Shown here piece by piece: positions 45,304 to 58,830 of a stretch of 64,000 nt of DNA; the first letter of the stretch is position 1, and each line of letters begins with the position of its first letter. Source of the stretch: Cryptomeria japonica (lineage: Eukaryota; Streptophyta; Pinopsida; Cupressales; Cupressaceae); assembly GCF_030272615.1 (NCBI RefSeq), contig NC_081412.1, positions 100,379,796-100,443,795 on the forward strand, written 5' to 3'. A model generated the notes under the pieces. The model was not told the origin of the DNA. It saw only the letters and a list, made by a program, of their open reading frames with translations, and did not search any database. Position numbers and translations under genes: made by a program.

Positions 45304-46793
45304 TGTAACTAGGAAAATGGAATGCATCAAAGCAATATTAAACTAGCTTAACCACAAAAACTAGATTGCAATGATAAGAAATCCTAATACAATCAATAAA
45401 GGCATGAAGATGAAATACTAGAATAAAATGCAAACCAAAGCATATATCTCCTTCATTGTTCCTCCATTGTCCTTCTTTCTCCTTCAAATTAATTTGTTTG
45501 TGGATCTCACCTACAAATGCAAAATGCAAGTATGAAAGCAAGCAAGATTGACAAGATGAAAATTGTAGCATAAGGATACTAGAAGCGTGGCTGATTTATT
45601 GAAGAAAATCATCCAATTTATAGACAAATTGGAGAGAGGAAAAGGTTAGCATGAAGAGATTTGAAAGGAAATTCAAATCAAGAATGACAAATTATGCACA
45701 AATTATGACAAGATTGACATGCAAGATTGATTGACAAAAATTATGACAAATTATGACAAGATTAAAATTCCATTCCCATGACAAAAGGGAAGAGAGAAAA
45801 TAGCCTCCATGATTGCAACAAATGGAAGCATAAACATAGGGGAAAATGAGGGAATGAAATTAGGGGGAGTAATAGAGAAATTGAAGAAAATAGGAAAAAT
45901 AGAAATTAGGTGAATTAATTAATAGGTTTTCATCCATTAATTAATTCATGAAAGAGACCCAGGACTAAATAAATTAATTTATTTAACCCACCAAGAAGAA
46001 GAAAATGATTAAATGAACAAATCATAAAACCCTAGAAATAAGAGGACAAGGAATTAGGTCAATACAACAAGAAATTAATGTAGGTTCGATCATGATTCTG
46101 ATTGACAAAGGACCAATGTTGATAAATGATTGAGACTGATTAACAAAAATCAATGACAAATTGACCAAGATTGACAAGGAGATCAAATTGATAGGCGCCA
46201 ATTGACGAGGAACAATGACTAATCGATCCAAATTGACATGATTGAAAAGGACAAGGATCGATGATGAATCGATCGCAAAATGACAAGATTGACAAGGACA
46301 AGGATCGATGACAAATCAATCGCAAAATGACGAGATTGACAAGGACAAGGATCGATGATGAATCAATCTCAAAAATGACGAGATTGACAAGGACAAGGAT
46401 CAATGACGAATCAATCACAAAATGACAAGATTGACAAGTTGATAATCACAAATGATTACTAAAAGATGATTGAAAGATTGACAAGAGGACAAAACCCCCT
46501 AATTCTATCATCTATTAGGATTGACGATGTCCAAAATGATGATAAATGAGCACGCACCATGATGCGACAAGATAAGATCGACCAAAATCATGACTGAAGA
46601 TTATATCGACAAGACCTAATTCGAAAGCGATGAAAATGAGGAATGCAAAAGAAGGATTCGATGCTTGCAAATGAGAAAGACCAAGTGCGCAACATAGAAG
46701 AAATGTTAATGTGACGCAAGAACCCTAAAATAAGGCAATGCGCAAATGTTAAAGTATGACTCCACAAGCGTTGACCATTTTTAGATGTCTACA
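45304..46793 (-). repeat. 5' LTR of element G
   Basis: 1,490 bp, ends TGTAACTAGG and GATGTCTACA on the + strand. TATAAATT on the minus strand at 45615-45622 corresponds to the box in the 3' LTR. The 47-bp array is at 46249-46437. Confidence 0.94.
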
Positions 46794-46935
46794 GTATGTA
46801 TGTATCTATCTATATATATATATGTGTATATACATATATATGTATATATTTGTATATATGTATATATTTGTATATATGTATATATATACATATATATATG
46901 TATATATGTATATATGTAGATATGTATATGTAGAC
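46794..46935. repeat. Microsatellite (TA/TG mixed), right half
   Basis: GTATGTATGTATC then TA/TG repeats; continuation of 31666-31807 across element G. Confidence 0.9.
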
Positions 46936-47427
46936 GTATAAAAATGACCATATTCCTAAATGAATTTTTAATGTTCATTTTATTCTCATTCCTCTATTTA
47001 GTTAAATCTAATTTAATTAAATCACCCACATTCCTCTATCTTAATTAAATAAATTATTCAATTTATTTATTTTAATTCACTTTAGCCTTTTTACATCATT
47101 TAATTGAATAAATTATTTTATTTAATTAAATCCCTTCTCTATACTTTTTAATTAAATTTATATTTAATTAAATAGTTCACCCCAATTAAATAAATCTAAT
47201 TTATTTAAAATCCCCAACTTGCAACCAAATTGAATTAAAGAAATTTATTTTAATTAAATCCTATTATTTCTCACCCACTTGCATTTTCCTACATCTCCCA
47301 CTTGCCTCCTAACCCTCTTCCGAAATTCTTCTAGAACCCATCTAATCCTAATCAATTAACCTAAAACCCTTCAATTATCACCTTTTCCTAAATTTAAGGA
47401 GGTCACTTCTCAAATTTGGAGTAAAGT
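46936..47427. other. AT-rich spacer before element H
   Basis: Words such as TTAATTAAATAAATT recur between 47000 and 47270. No gene or LTR end found. Confidence 0.5.
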
Positions 47428-50160
47428 TGTAAGGCCTTCCCCAAACCGAGCTTTGATTAACTTAGTTGACCATGTTTGACCCTATTAATAAATGCTATAT
47501 AACACAATAGAATGGACTGTGTTAGACCGGTAGATTTGTGAGAAAAGAAATTGGGCCAAGTTATAGAGTTATTTCACCTCGTGGTGTATATTTTGATGTA
47601 TTACGAATTGAAATCCTAAAAGATCCACTGATTGGATAATCTTGATCTAACGTATGTCAGCTATATCTAGATTTAGAACTTATCGGATTCCATGATTTGG
47701 ATAACATTGATGTAGGATTGATGCTTCATTTATATGCTTTATGATATAGGACTCTACATGATTCTAGAATAGGATGAATTTGAGATAGTGTATTTCATTA
47801 TTGGAATTGCAAGACTTTACTATGATGATAGAAATAGAATGCATGTTTTATGTATGGAGTAAAATTATGAGAATTGTGATAATTGCTTATGTGTATTAAT
47901 TTGGATATAAGATGTATTGATTTGTGTAAGTGTATATTGTATGCAGAGTGTTTGATGTATATTTTTATCCATGTGCTTTATATTATATGAGGTTAATCAA
48001 AATTACTAATGTGTGACTGAGTTGTGTAGGAAAAGTTATCCATGTGACCATGAAAATATTATGGAGAACCAAACCTAGACCTATGTGCGTTCGTAAAACA
48101 AAGGTTTGTCTATTTGGAGAGACAACACCCCGTTTGTATTGTATTTTATTCGTGAAAGTGATTGTTGCCTGAATGTTAAATTGAATTTTGTTTATTTGTG
48201 TAAATCCAACAAGAGACAGGATTTCATGTATAATTTTGTAAAAGTATTTTCTTGTGTCACTTGACACATGTTTTGATTTATGTTGAGTTTTTAAATTTGT
48301 CTCTTGGAGGGAGTTGTTTAACTATAGTTTTTTTCAAATAATTTAATATGATTCCATATATGCCTTGGGTAAAGAATCTTTCGGATGGTCAACTTAGTTT
48401 GAACCGAAAATAAACTTCAAAGGGGTTTAAAAAGGGTTAAATGGACTCCTAGCGGTAGTTTATTAGGGTTTCCTAAAGCCCATAAGGTATACCTAAGGGT
48501 TAGGAGTAACTTTAGGCATGTTTCTACTCCCATGTGACCATTTAGACACCCTAAAAAGTAACTTTTCTAAGTTGTGCGAAAATGGAAATTAGAAGGCTTG
48601 AACTAAGTTGTTAACCTTCCTTTTTGAATGAGAGTTCCCTTTCCCATTTTACCTTACTTTCCTTTTCAGTTTTATAAACTTGAGAGAACTCACACTAGTG
48701 TCTTCTTAAGCAAGAAAGAGAGATTTTGGGGGTAATCACCCACTCTCCATTTTTGGAGACAAGAGAATTTTAAAAGAAGGGATAGATTTTGATTTAGGAT
48801 TTTGGCTAAGGGAAGAGAAGCTAGGGGTTGTGGAATTGGGCTGCTCACCCTCAACAAATCTAGCATACCTTTGGGCAGTTGAAGGTTGGTTAAATTTTCT
48901 TGTAATATTTTCATATTGCATGTTGTATTGAAAGAATTGATTGTGTAAAAGGCTAGTTTTCTTGCATATTTCCCTTGGAAGATTATTTGGTGTATTATGC
49001 TTGTTTCTTGTATGCATTTTATGGGAGTAATCAAGACCTCGTACTCTTGGGAGAGAGGATGGTCTTGTGGGTGGTAGAAGTGACAGCCCTCAAGTGAAAG
49101 GCTCTCGTTATGAGAGTGATCACAAGGGATTTTATGTGACCCTTGCTGCATGGCTTGTTTATGCATTTGGGGGTCATAAGGAGGGAAATAAGGCATGAAT
49201 GCCTTGGGGGGCATAAGGAATGTGGGGTTATTATACTTGATGTATTTGGTTTGCCATGAGGTGGCTATATGTTTTACCATACTTGCAGTCTCCTCAGGGT
49301 ACTTGGTCCACTACCACCCTTGAAAAGACATCACAATGTGTGGTGCAGTGTAGCCTGGGTTGGGATTGTGTTTGAAATGGTTTTTCCCTTGTCTTTTGTG
49401 TTTGCATGTGTGTTACCTATCTAGGGCTTGGTTTTCCAAGCTCGGGGGTGGCTACTAGTTAGCCTAGGCTCGGAGGTGAGCACTCCATGGTCATAGCCTA
49501 TGATATTATTTGCAAGTTGTTGAAAGGAAAGAAAAGGGGCAAGTAGAAGTTGCTGATTATAATCGGTTGCAGAAAAAGATTGAGAAATAAAGTATTTGAT
49601 TTTCTAAATTGTAAAATTGTCACTGGAATCTATATGTTGTATTATTTAGAAAATAATGTTTTTAATTTGGGTTAAAGTCCCCATATAGTAGAAAGGAGGG
49701 ACTAGTTTGGGTATTTCACCCATCATGTAATATTAACTATATTGTATGCCAAAATCTGTTTAAACAAATGCATTATTGCAGTTAATTTATTATTGCTTAA
49801 ATGAAAAGATTCTGTTGGGTATTAGTTTGCATTGTTCCTAAAATTTTAATGCTTGCATGCATGTCCATTTTAGGAATAAAAAGAAAACTCCATTTGTATC
49901 CAGATGCATATCTCCAAGTTTAAAATCAATTGAATCCTAGAGTAATATTATTGTTGTTTGTATTTATTTAGTTGTGCCATTTTCTTATTTGCAGAAAATA
50001 AAAATCTAAAGATTAAAAAAAAAAAGTCAATCTAAATTTTTTGAAAAACACATTTATATAGTGTTGTATAATCTATAAAGTTCTGTCAATTAGATATTGT
50101 AGGAAATAAATTTAAAAATCCTATAGTTTATCTCATACTCGAGCAATATGGAATTTAAAA

Positions 50161-50162
<2 letters not shown>

Positions 50163-50204
<42 letters not shown>
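50163..50204. repeat. (TA)n microsatellite in 5' LTR of H
   Basis: About 42 bp of TA; the partner LTR has about 107 bp at 58216-58322. Confidence 0.95.
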
Positions 50205-50207
<3 letters not shown>

Positions 50208-50476
50208 TTTCTTTGATCAATCTGTTTTTAAAAGATTCAAAAATATATATATAAAGTAATAGCACTTTTGCATAGTAAAGATTTGCCTGAGTTTTCAAAT
50301 TCTTCTAATGGATATATATATATATATATAATTTCTACATTAAAAAAAATAACATTTACTAAAAAAGATATTTCTTCATATATAAATATATAAAAAAAAT
50401 ATGATATAAATAAAAATATTTAAAGTAAAATATATATTATATAACTAGGCACGGGGGACGGCGCGGCCCGGGGGTC

Positions 50477-50712
50477 GCCGCCACTGTAGTCTCCATAGTG
50501 AGCAGCGCTTGGAAACGCCACCACTATGGATTCCATAGTGAGCGGCACCCGAGAACGCCGCCACTGTGGATTCCACAATGAGCGGCGCTCAAGAACGCCG
50601 CCACTATAGTTTCCACAGTGAGCGGCACCCAAAAACGCTGCCATTGTGGATTCCACAGTGAGCGGAGCCCGAGAACGCCACTACTGTGGTTTCCACAGTG
50701 AGCGCCCTCCAT
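50477..50712. repeat. GC-rich 40-bp palindromic minisatellite, 5' LTR of H
   Basis: Six units of exactly 40 bp start at 50477, 50517, 50557, 50597, 50637 and 50677. Typical units contain CACTGTGGATTCCACAGTG, a 19-base perfect palindrome around one central base, followed by GAGCGGC. The array is CpG-rich inside an AT-rich LTR. Confidence 0.93.
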
Positions 50713-52038
50713 GAAAACCTCTCAGCCCTCCTTCACTCCTGCACACCAAAAAAAATAAAAAAATTTAATATAAAATAAAGGGAGTCGTAAGAATTTTTAG
50801 GTTAGCTTTAGGGTTATTTTATAAGCATAAGAAATCAGGGTTTCAATAATATTAAATAGTTTAGTTAAGTTATGGGGAACATGTATTCTTTTTTAGAAGA
50901 TGAATATAGTATATATGTAAAAAAAAAATATGTAGCTAAAACACGACAGTATATATAGTCTATGAGGTAAATGTTTATATTAAACATTCATATATTATAT
51001 CAATGTTAAATAAACATTTTGATATAATGAATAGGGCAAATTTTAGTTTAAATATTTTTATAACTTATATATGTTTTTTTTTATAATCAAATGGGCATAT
51101 TTTAAAAGGATGTGTAAATTCTAATTATTTTTGGAGTTTTAATCTTGTGGGGAATGTTAATGAATTTGGTAAGTTAATCTTGGGTTTTCATAAGCTAATT
51201 TGGAATTAAATGGAAAATCTAATGAATTTTCTCTGTAACATTATAAATACCATATTTGGATTAATATATTTTAAAAAAAAAGTTTAATCAATTGGTTTTA
51301 AAGCAAGAGGTAATGTGATTAATGAATACAAAATACTTAATAGATGATGTTGGGAAGATGTAATACATAACAACTTGAATTTAAAATTTATAATTACATT
51401 TTGGAGGTCTAAATGGTTTCTATAAATAAATGGAATAATTTAATATAGTTGATTAAATGATTAATTTAAGAGGATATTGTAGGGGCGTAAAATATTTTCT
51501 CCGAAATAAAATAAATGGACCAAGCCTTGCGAACCTTGTTAATCTAAGTGGGTACCTTTATCAGACAATTTAATTAACATAAAGGGGTTTGGCGACTTAA
51601 ACTGCTCAATTCGATAGTATCAACGCAATAGAAATAGTATTAGGGTGGAATCAATAGAAGCCGTATTTAAATTTAGTTATTAGGAAGGATGTATTAACAG
51701 GATGGAGGAAACTTGATATTTAATAAATAATCAATATTGAACCAAGTAGTTATGTTAATGGCTAATTAGAAGAAATGGATTTAAGTATGTACTAATAATT
51801 GCAACTGAAATAAAAGGGACTTTTGAGAGAATTTATTATTACTCTACAATTCTTATTCGAACCACTTGATAATAGGAGTTTTCGTAATTGTATAATAATA
51901 TTTAATATCATTTAAAAATTCGCTTGGAATAGCTTGTTGAGTGTGACAACTATTTAAGCGATGGTCGTATGTAATTACATGTTTTAAAAAAATAAAATTG
52001 TTGGTTGTGTTTTGCCCAAAAGTTTGGGCATGACATTT

Positions 52039-52050
52039 TGGTATCAGAGC
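52039..52050 (+). promoter_or_regulatory. Primer binding site of element H (initiator Met tRNA)
   Basis: TGGTATCAGAGC, a full match to the usual plant site, four bases after the LTR end ACA. Confidence 0.92.
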
Positions 52051-55000
52051 CCTAGGTTCATACACTGGTGAACATGGGATACATTCAAAACTTAGTTGTA
52101 ACCAAACTATGGCTTGAAGTATAACACCTAGGTGAAAACTTGCGAAATAACAAAGTGAAACGTAAGTGAAAATTCTTGTAAATCAATAGATCAACATATA
52201 TCCATTCAAGGGGTTTCAAGGGTCACAAAAAGCCCTGGAATTGGAACTTATTAGTCATCATATTTATGGCTTAAATAAAACCCCAAAAGGCTGCAAAATT
52301 TTCAAATTTTTTTATAGGAAGTTTTTTCGGTGTTTAAATAACGAAAGTTAATCCTTTTGTACTTATAAGGTTACCATTCAATTGGAACCCAAGTGCAATA
52401 ATTGCCCTAATCAAATCAAGTATGAGAAGTTAATCTTTCAATAAAATAGCTTTGATGGTAACTAAAGAAAGGCCATCCATCGAGATATGTTCTTGACATG
52501 GCAACTCAAGCAAGATAGTTAGACCTTAGATGAAGGCACCATAAACAAGATAAATAAGAATTGAGATAGATCAAATTAAAATTTTAAGCTATGTGAAAAA
52601 TTATGATGGTTAAAAAGATCAAGGCCACCATAGAAGATGTAATTGAAGAAGAGTTAAAAGGAACTCTTATCTCAGATAGAAGCATTGACCTATCCTAATG
52701 ACTAGGTACCTTAAGAATGTGGTCATGTTAGAGTTCTTATTAAGAGAATTTGTTAGACAATGGTTGTAGCAATATAGTTGAGCTAGAATTTGATAATCCT
52801 GTAGATAAGAACTCAAAGGATGAATGGAAATTCCCTTGATCAGAAAACCCTAGTAATACTATAGGTGAGTTAAATAAGGAGAAAGGAGGCATGAACTTCT
52901 TGGGTAAAAAACACATATTTACAATAAACCCTAAGTTCATCCGTGGTTATATAATTGGGGAAACAAGAAAGTAAAACCTCGACTAGTTCCTTTATGGGAA
53001 GATAATCTTGGAGAAAGTAAATAATGTAAGTGAGAGTAGAGTTGATTTAGCAACCATACAAAAATCCCCATCAAAATGCAAGGAGTGTTAAAGTATTAGG
53101 ATCCTATAATCTAGAAATGTGTAACTAGTTTTCATTCAGAAACTAAGAAGAAAAGTGCAACCCAATCATGGTCAGCCACTAGGTACAAGACAATATGTAA
53201 CACCATTTATCTACTAGGCACAATCGAAGAAGCTTTGCAAATTTTGGCACTCAAGTGTGAAAGTATACGAAAAACATTAAGTAGAGATTGAAGGATGTAA
53301 TATGCCAGAAATGGGCTAGTAAGTAAATATAAATAAGTAATAAGGAACGAGATAACTTCCCTTTACTAAATTTTAATTAAAAGGATGGGTGTAGGCCACT
53401 TTTCGAGTGCGCACCCCCTTGATTTCATAGTTGCATAAGTGAAGTAGGAGAGGATAAGTCCACTCTCTGAGTTGTTTGAAAAATGGCTTGAAATGTGTGG
53501 GTAGAAATTGTTGTCAACCATTATCGACCTTACTTGACAATAATTCCACCCCAAATGGCTCTTAACCATAAGTGTTAGTAATTTGGCAACAAGCTCCTAC
53601 CTAATGAAGGCAAGTAAATGTTAGAGGTAAAAATATAAGGAGCTAGCGTAAGGTGCTAAGGAAACAAATGATGTCCCTAGTAAAATTATATGATTACATT
53701 ATACAAATCCTAAGTGGTACTAAGTATACAAGTGTCAATTTTGAACCGAACTATCATCCGTGTAAGGCATGAAAGTATCGATGCTTGAGCTACCACGTAA
53801 TATTGAACCAAGGTTTAGCATATTAAGATAAGTAATGGAAGTCCAAGAAGAATGGATGGAAAATGGTAGAGTTAGTGCAACCACCTGTTAGATATAATTA
53901 AGGATGTTAATAACCCTAAATAGATAACGGATTGTGTCAGAAAGTGTGGCCTGCAATAGAAATCATGTGAAGGTTAAAATGGAACATGATCTATTAAACA
54001 ATTGCAATCTCATGTATATAAGATATTTTGTAAATAATAAAGAATTATAGATAATCTAAGAATCTCAAAGGGTCTAATAATCACTTCCTAACACACTCAG
54101 GACACATGATGTTGGGTGATGTGCTATGGTTACTCCCTATAGCATGACTAGAATGGTTATCTTGTTTCGAGTTTGATTCGACAATATTTTTGACTTTCTT
54201 TGAATAGCATTTTGTGACCTAGGGGCTAGTACTTTCTTTGTATTTATTTATTTTTTTATGATGAGAGGACCACTAAATTTATGCTTCTTTTTATTTGAGC
54301 TATGGCACTTGCCATGTTTCCAGTTTTGATATTTTTCAATTGTCGGCATTTTCCTTCTTTTTATTGGACTTGTCAGAAGTAACTTATATTTTTGATCTTG
54401 TAAGGAGTCAAGTGGTTATTTTGATGGTTAATATAACTATCCCTAGTGTTGTGAATTGTGTAATATCTATCATGTTTGTTGAACCACTGATAGTGTGTCA
54501 AGGGAGAATACCGCAAGGAGTGAAATTAGGCACAAGGATGAACAAAGAATGTATTTTATCAAACTAAGATAAAGGAAGGAATCTCCTCCTAAGTAAAATT
54601 AATTGCGAGTAATCTGAAAGAGAAAATTTTATAACAATAGTGTGACCTAGACCTAATGAATTGCGAAAATAATGATTGTCAAATGGTAAATTTGGCATGT
54701 GTATGGAGATGATTGCGTGGATGATGTCTAAAATAAGTATTAATAATTTCCATCACTCCCTTAGAATGGGATTGTTGAGTACCATAATGTTTGGAAATGG
54801 CGAATAATGTTCCCTATAAAACTTAAACCTTGGAGCCTAGAAATATAAAAACATTTTAATCCTTAGTGGTAGAAAACTACCCTATATAGGGATGGATTTG
54901 AAGAACCTAAATTTGATTATGCCTTGTTACCTAAGAAAGTTGGAAGAAATTATGCACCTAGGACGGTTTAGCAAATAGTTTATTAACACTCTAATGAGGT

Positions 55001-55446
55001 GCCTTGATGTAGAATAAGTAGATTCGTTTGGGCTGAGTGTGATGACAATTTTCTTAAGTAACATGCTTGGACGAGAATACAGTAGGATAAACATGTTTTA
55101 AAAAAAATCCTAAACAAAGTAGGACTCCTAGAAAATTCAATATGTGTAACCTTGATTGTGGGAGTTGATGTGTGTTATTGATATGATTTGGATGGCACAT
55201 TAATGTAAGTTGTTGAAAGATAGAACTTTGTAAACACCTACCGAAGATCGAAGGGAAATGTAATAAAATTACTAAGAATCTAACCTTGTGAAGATAGTAA
55301 GTTAATTACAATAATAAGTCGATTTTGGTATTTCACCTTTCTAGTAGGCAAGATAAGATTTTGAGTAACTTATTGAAATTGTGGGAAATGTTATGTCCCT
55401 ACTTCGTAAATCTACTCATTCGACTTCTAGGAGTAAGTCGAACTCT
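52051..55446 (+). other. Non-coding interior of element H
   Basis: 3.4 kb without gag or pol domains in any frame that I can recognise. The longest frame (54295-54567, 90 codons, hydrophobic) shows no known motif. Such interiors in LARDs are non-coding and thought to carry packaging signals. Confidence 0.75.
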
Positions 55447-55458
55447 AGGGGAGGAGGA
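55447..55458 (+). promoter_or_regulatory. Polypurine tract of element H
   Basis: AGGGGAGGAGGA directly before the 3' LTR. Confidence 0.9.
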
Positions 55459-58212
55459 TGTAAGGCCTTCCCCAAACCAAGCTTTGATTAACCTAGTTGA
55501 TCATGTTTGACCCTATTAATAAATGCTATATAATACAATAGAATGGATTGTGTTAGACCGACAGATTTGTGAGAAAAGAAATTGAGCCAAGTTATTGAGT
55601 TATTTCACCCAGTGGTGTATATTTTGATGTATTATGAATTGAAATACTAAAAGATCCACTGATTGGATAATCTTGATCTGACGTATGTCAGCTATATCTG
55701 GATTTAGAACTTATAGGATTCCATGATTTGGATAACATTGATGTAGGATTGATGCTTCATTTATATGCTTTATGATATAGGACTCTACATGATTCTAGAA
55801 TAGGATGAATTTGAGATAGTGTATGTCATTATTGGAATTGCAGGACTTTACTATGATGATAGAAATAGAATGCATGTTTTATGTATGGAGTAAAATTATG
55901 AGAATTGTGATAATTGCTTATGTGGATTTATTTGGATATAAGATGTATTGATTTGTGTAAGTGTATATTGTATGCAGAGTGTTTGATGTGTATTTTTATC
56001 CATGTGCTTTATATTATATGAGGTTATTCGAAATTACTAATGTGTGACTGAGTTGTGTAGGAAAAGTTATCCATGTGACCATGAAAATATTATGGAGAAC
56101 CAAACCTAGACCTATGTGCGTTCGTAAAACAAAGGTTTGTCTATTTGGAGAGACAACACCCCGTTTGTATCGTATTTTATTCGTGAAAGTGATTGTTGCC
56201 TGAATGTTAAATTGAATTTTGTTTATTTGTGTAAATCCAACAAGAGACAGGATTTCATGTATAATTTTGTAAAAGTATTTTCTTGTGTCACTTGACACAT
56301 GTTTTGATTTATGTTGAGTTTTTAAATTTGTCTCTTGGAGGGAGTTGTTTAACTATAGTTTTTTTCAAATAATTTAATATGATTCCATATATGCCTTGGG
56401 TAAAGAATCTTTCGGATGGTCAACTTAGTTTGAACCGAAAATAAACTTCAAAGGGGTTTAAAAAGGGTTAAATGGACTCCTAGCGGTAGTTTATTAGGGT
56501 TTCCTAAAGCCCATAAGGTATACCTAAGGGTTAGGAGTAACTTTAGGCATGTTTCTACTCCCATGTGACCATTTAGACGCCCTAAAAAGTAACTTTTCTA
56601 AGTTGTGCGAAAATGGAAATTAGAAGGCTTGAACTAAGTTGTTAACCTTCCTTTTTGAATGAGAGTTCCCTTTCCCATTTTACCTTACTTTCCTTTTCAG
56701 TTTTATAAACTTGAGAGAACTCACACTAGTGTCTTCTTAAGCAAGAAAGAGAGATTTTGGGGGTAATCACCCACTCTCCATTTTTGGAGACAAGAGAATT
56801 TTAAAAGAAAGGATAGATTTTGATTTAGGATTTTGGCTAAGGGAAGAGAAGCTAGGGGTTGTGGAATTGGGTTGCTCACCCTCAACAAATCTAGCATACC
56901 TTTGGGCAGTTGAAGGTTGGTTAAATTTTCTTGTAATATTTTCATATTGCATGTTGTATTGAAAGAATTGTTTGTGTAAAAGGCTAGTTTTCTTGCATAT
57001 TTCCCTTGGAAGATTATTTGGTGTATTATGCTTGTTTCTTGTATGCATTTTATGGGAGTAATCAAGACCTCGTACTCTTGGGAGAGAGGATGGTCTTGTG
57101 GGTGGTAGAAGTGACAGCCCTCAAGTGAAAGGCTCTCGTTATGAGAGTGATCACAAGGGATTTTATGTGACCCTTGCTGCATGGCTTGTTTATGCATTTG
57201 GGGGTCATAAGGAGGGAAATAAGGCATGAATGCCTTGGGGGGCATAAGGAATGTGGGGTTATTATACTTGATGTATTTGGTTTGCCATGAGGTGGCTATA
57301 TGTTTTACCATACTTGCAGTCTCCTCAGGGTACTTGGTCCACTACCACCCTTGAAAAGACATCACAATGTGTGGTGCAGTGTAGCCTGGGTTGGGATTGT
57401 GTTTGAAATGGTTTTTCCCTTGTCTTTTGTGTTTGCATGTGTGTTACCTATCTAGGGCTTGGTTTTCCAAGCTCGGGGGTGGCTACTAGTTAGCCTAGGC
57501 TCGGAGGTGAGCACTCCATGGTCATAGCCTATGATATTATTTGCAAGTTGTTGAAAGGAAAGAAAAGGGGCAAGTAGAAGTTGCTGATTATAATCGGTTG
57601 TAGAAAAAGATTGAGAAATAAAGTATTTGATTTTCTAAATTGTAAAATTGTCACTAGAATCTATATGTTGTATTATTTAGAAAATAATGTTTTTAATTTG
57701 GGTTAAAGTCCCCATATAGTAGAAAGGAGGGACTAGTTTGGGTATTTCACCCATCATGTAATATTAACTATATTGTATGCCAAAATCTGTTTAAACAAAT
57801 GCATTATTGCAGTTAATTTATTATTGCTTAAATGAAAAGATTCTGTTGGGTATTAGTTTGCATTGTTCCTAAAATTTTAATGCTTGCATGCATGTCCATT
57901 TTAGGAATAAAAAGAAAACTCCATTTGTATCCACATGCATATCTCCAAGTTTAAAATCAATTGAATCCTAGAGTAATATTATTGTTGTTTGTATTTATTT
58001 AGTTGTGCCATTTTCTTATTTGCAGAAAATAAAAATCTAAAGATTAAAAAAAAAAAAGTCAATCTAAATTTTTTGAAAAACACATTTATATAGTGTTGTA
58101 TAATCTATAAAGTTCTGTCAATTAGATATTGTAGGAAATAAATTTAAAAATCCTATAGTTTATCTCATACTCGAGCAATATGGAATTTAAAAGAAAAAAA
58201 ATAAAAAAATAA

Positions 58213-58326
<114 letters not shown>

Positions 58327-58595
58327 TTTCTTTGATCAATCTGTTTTTATAAGATTCAAAAAAATATATATAAAGTAATAGCGCTTTTGCATAGTAAAGA
58401 TTTGCCTAAGTTTACAAATGCTTCTAATGGATATATATATATATACGAATAATTTCTACATTAAAAAAAAACATTTACTAAAAAAGATATTTCTTCATAT
58501 ATAAATATATAAAAAATATATTATAAAAATAAAAATATTAAAAAAAATATATATATTATATAACTAGGCACGGGGGACGGCATGGCCCGGGGGTC

Positions 58596-58830
58596 GCCGC
58601 TACTGTAGTCTCCATAGTGAGCGGCGCCCGGAAACGCTGCCACTGTGGATTCCATAGTAAGTGGCACCCAAGAATGCCGCCACTGTGGATTCCACGGTGA
58701 GCGGCACCTGAGAACGCCACCACTGCGGTTTCCACGGTGAGCGGCACTTGAAAACGCTGCCACTATGGATTCCACAGTGAGCGGCACCTGAGAATGTCGC
58801 TACTGTGGTTTCCACAGTGAGCGCCCTCCA
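58596..58830. repeat. GC-rich 40-bp palindromic minisatellite, 3' LTR of H
   Basis: Six 40-bp units starting 58596, 58636, 58676, 58716, 58756 and 58796. By eye about 33 of 236 aligned positions differ from the 5' array, all but one transitions. Confidence 0.93.

Larger units (their letters stand above)
31808..46793 (-). mobile_element. Element G: Tat-type Ty3/gypsy retrotransposon, nearly complete
   Basis: A 15.0 kb minus-strand element with LTRs at 31808-33289 and 45304-46793. Flanking GTGTG (31803-31807) and GTATG (46794-46798) form a 4/5 target duplication inside a microsatellite. Order: leader, Gag, protease, G-patch-like segment, RT, RNase H, a second (archaeal-type) RNase H, integrase. 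RT-integrase is a single frame of 1,463 codons with four internal stops. The extra RNase H places it in the Tat lineage. Confidence 0.92.
47428..52035 (+). repeat. 5' LTR of element H
   Basis: 4,608 bp, from TGTAAGGCCTTCC to TTTGGGCATGACA. TATA-like boxes occur at 47496-47502 and in TTTTATAAAC near 48670; I cannot tell which one is used. It contains a TA run (50163-50204) and the GC-rich 40-bp array. Antisense frames of 94 and 196 codons appear in both copies because the copies are nearly identical. Confidence 0.92.

Noticed and set aside
48690-49280. Antisense 196-codon frame, repeated at 56721-57311 in the other LTR of H
   Set aside because: The LTR copies are almost identical and young, so presence in both shows nothing about selection; no motif is visible and the frame is antisense to the element.
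50420-50712. Frames rich in Ala, His and Gly over the 40-bp array (also 58521-58815)
   Set aside because: 40 is not a multiple of three, so the repeated peptide look comes from reading a repeat in shifting frames.
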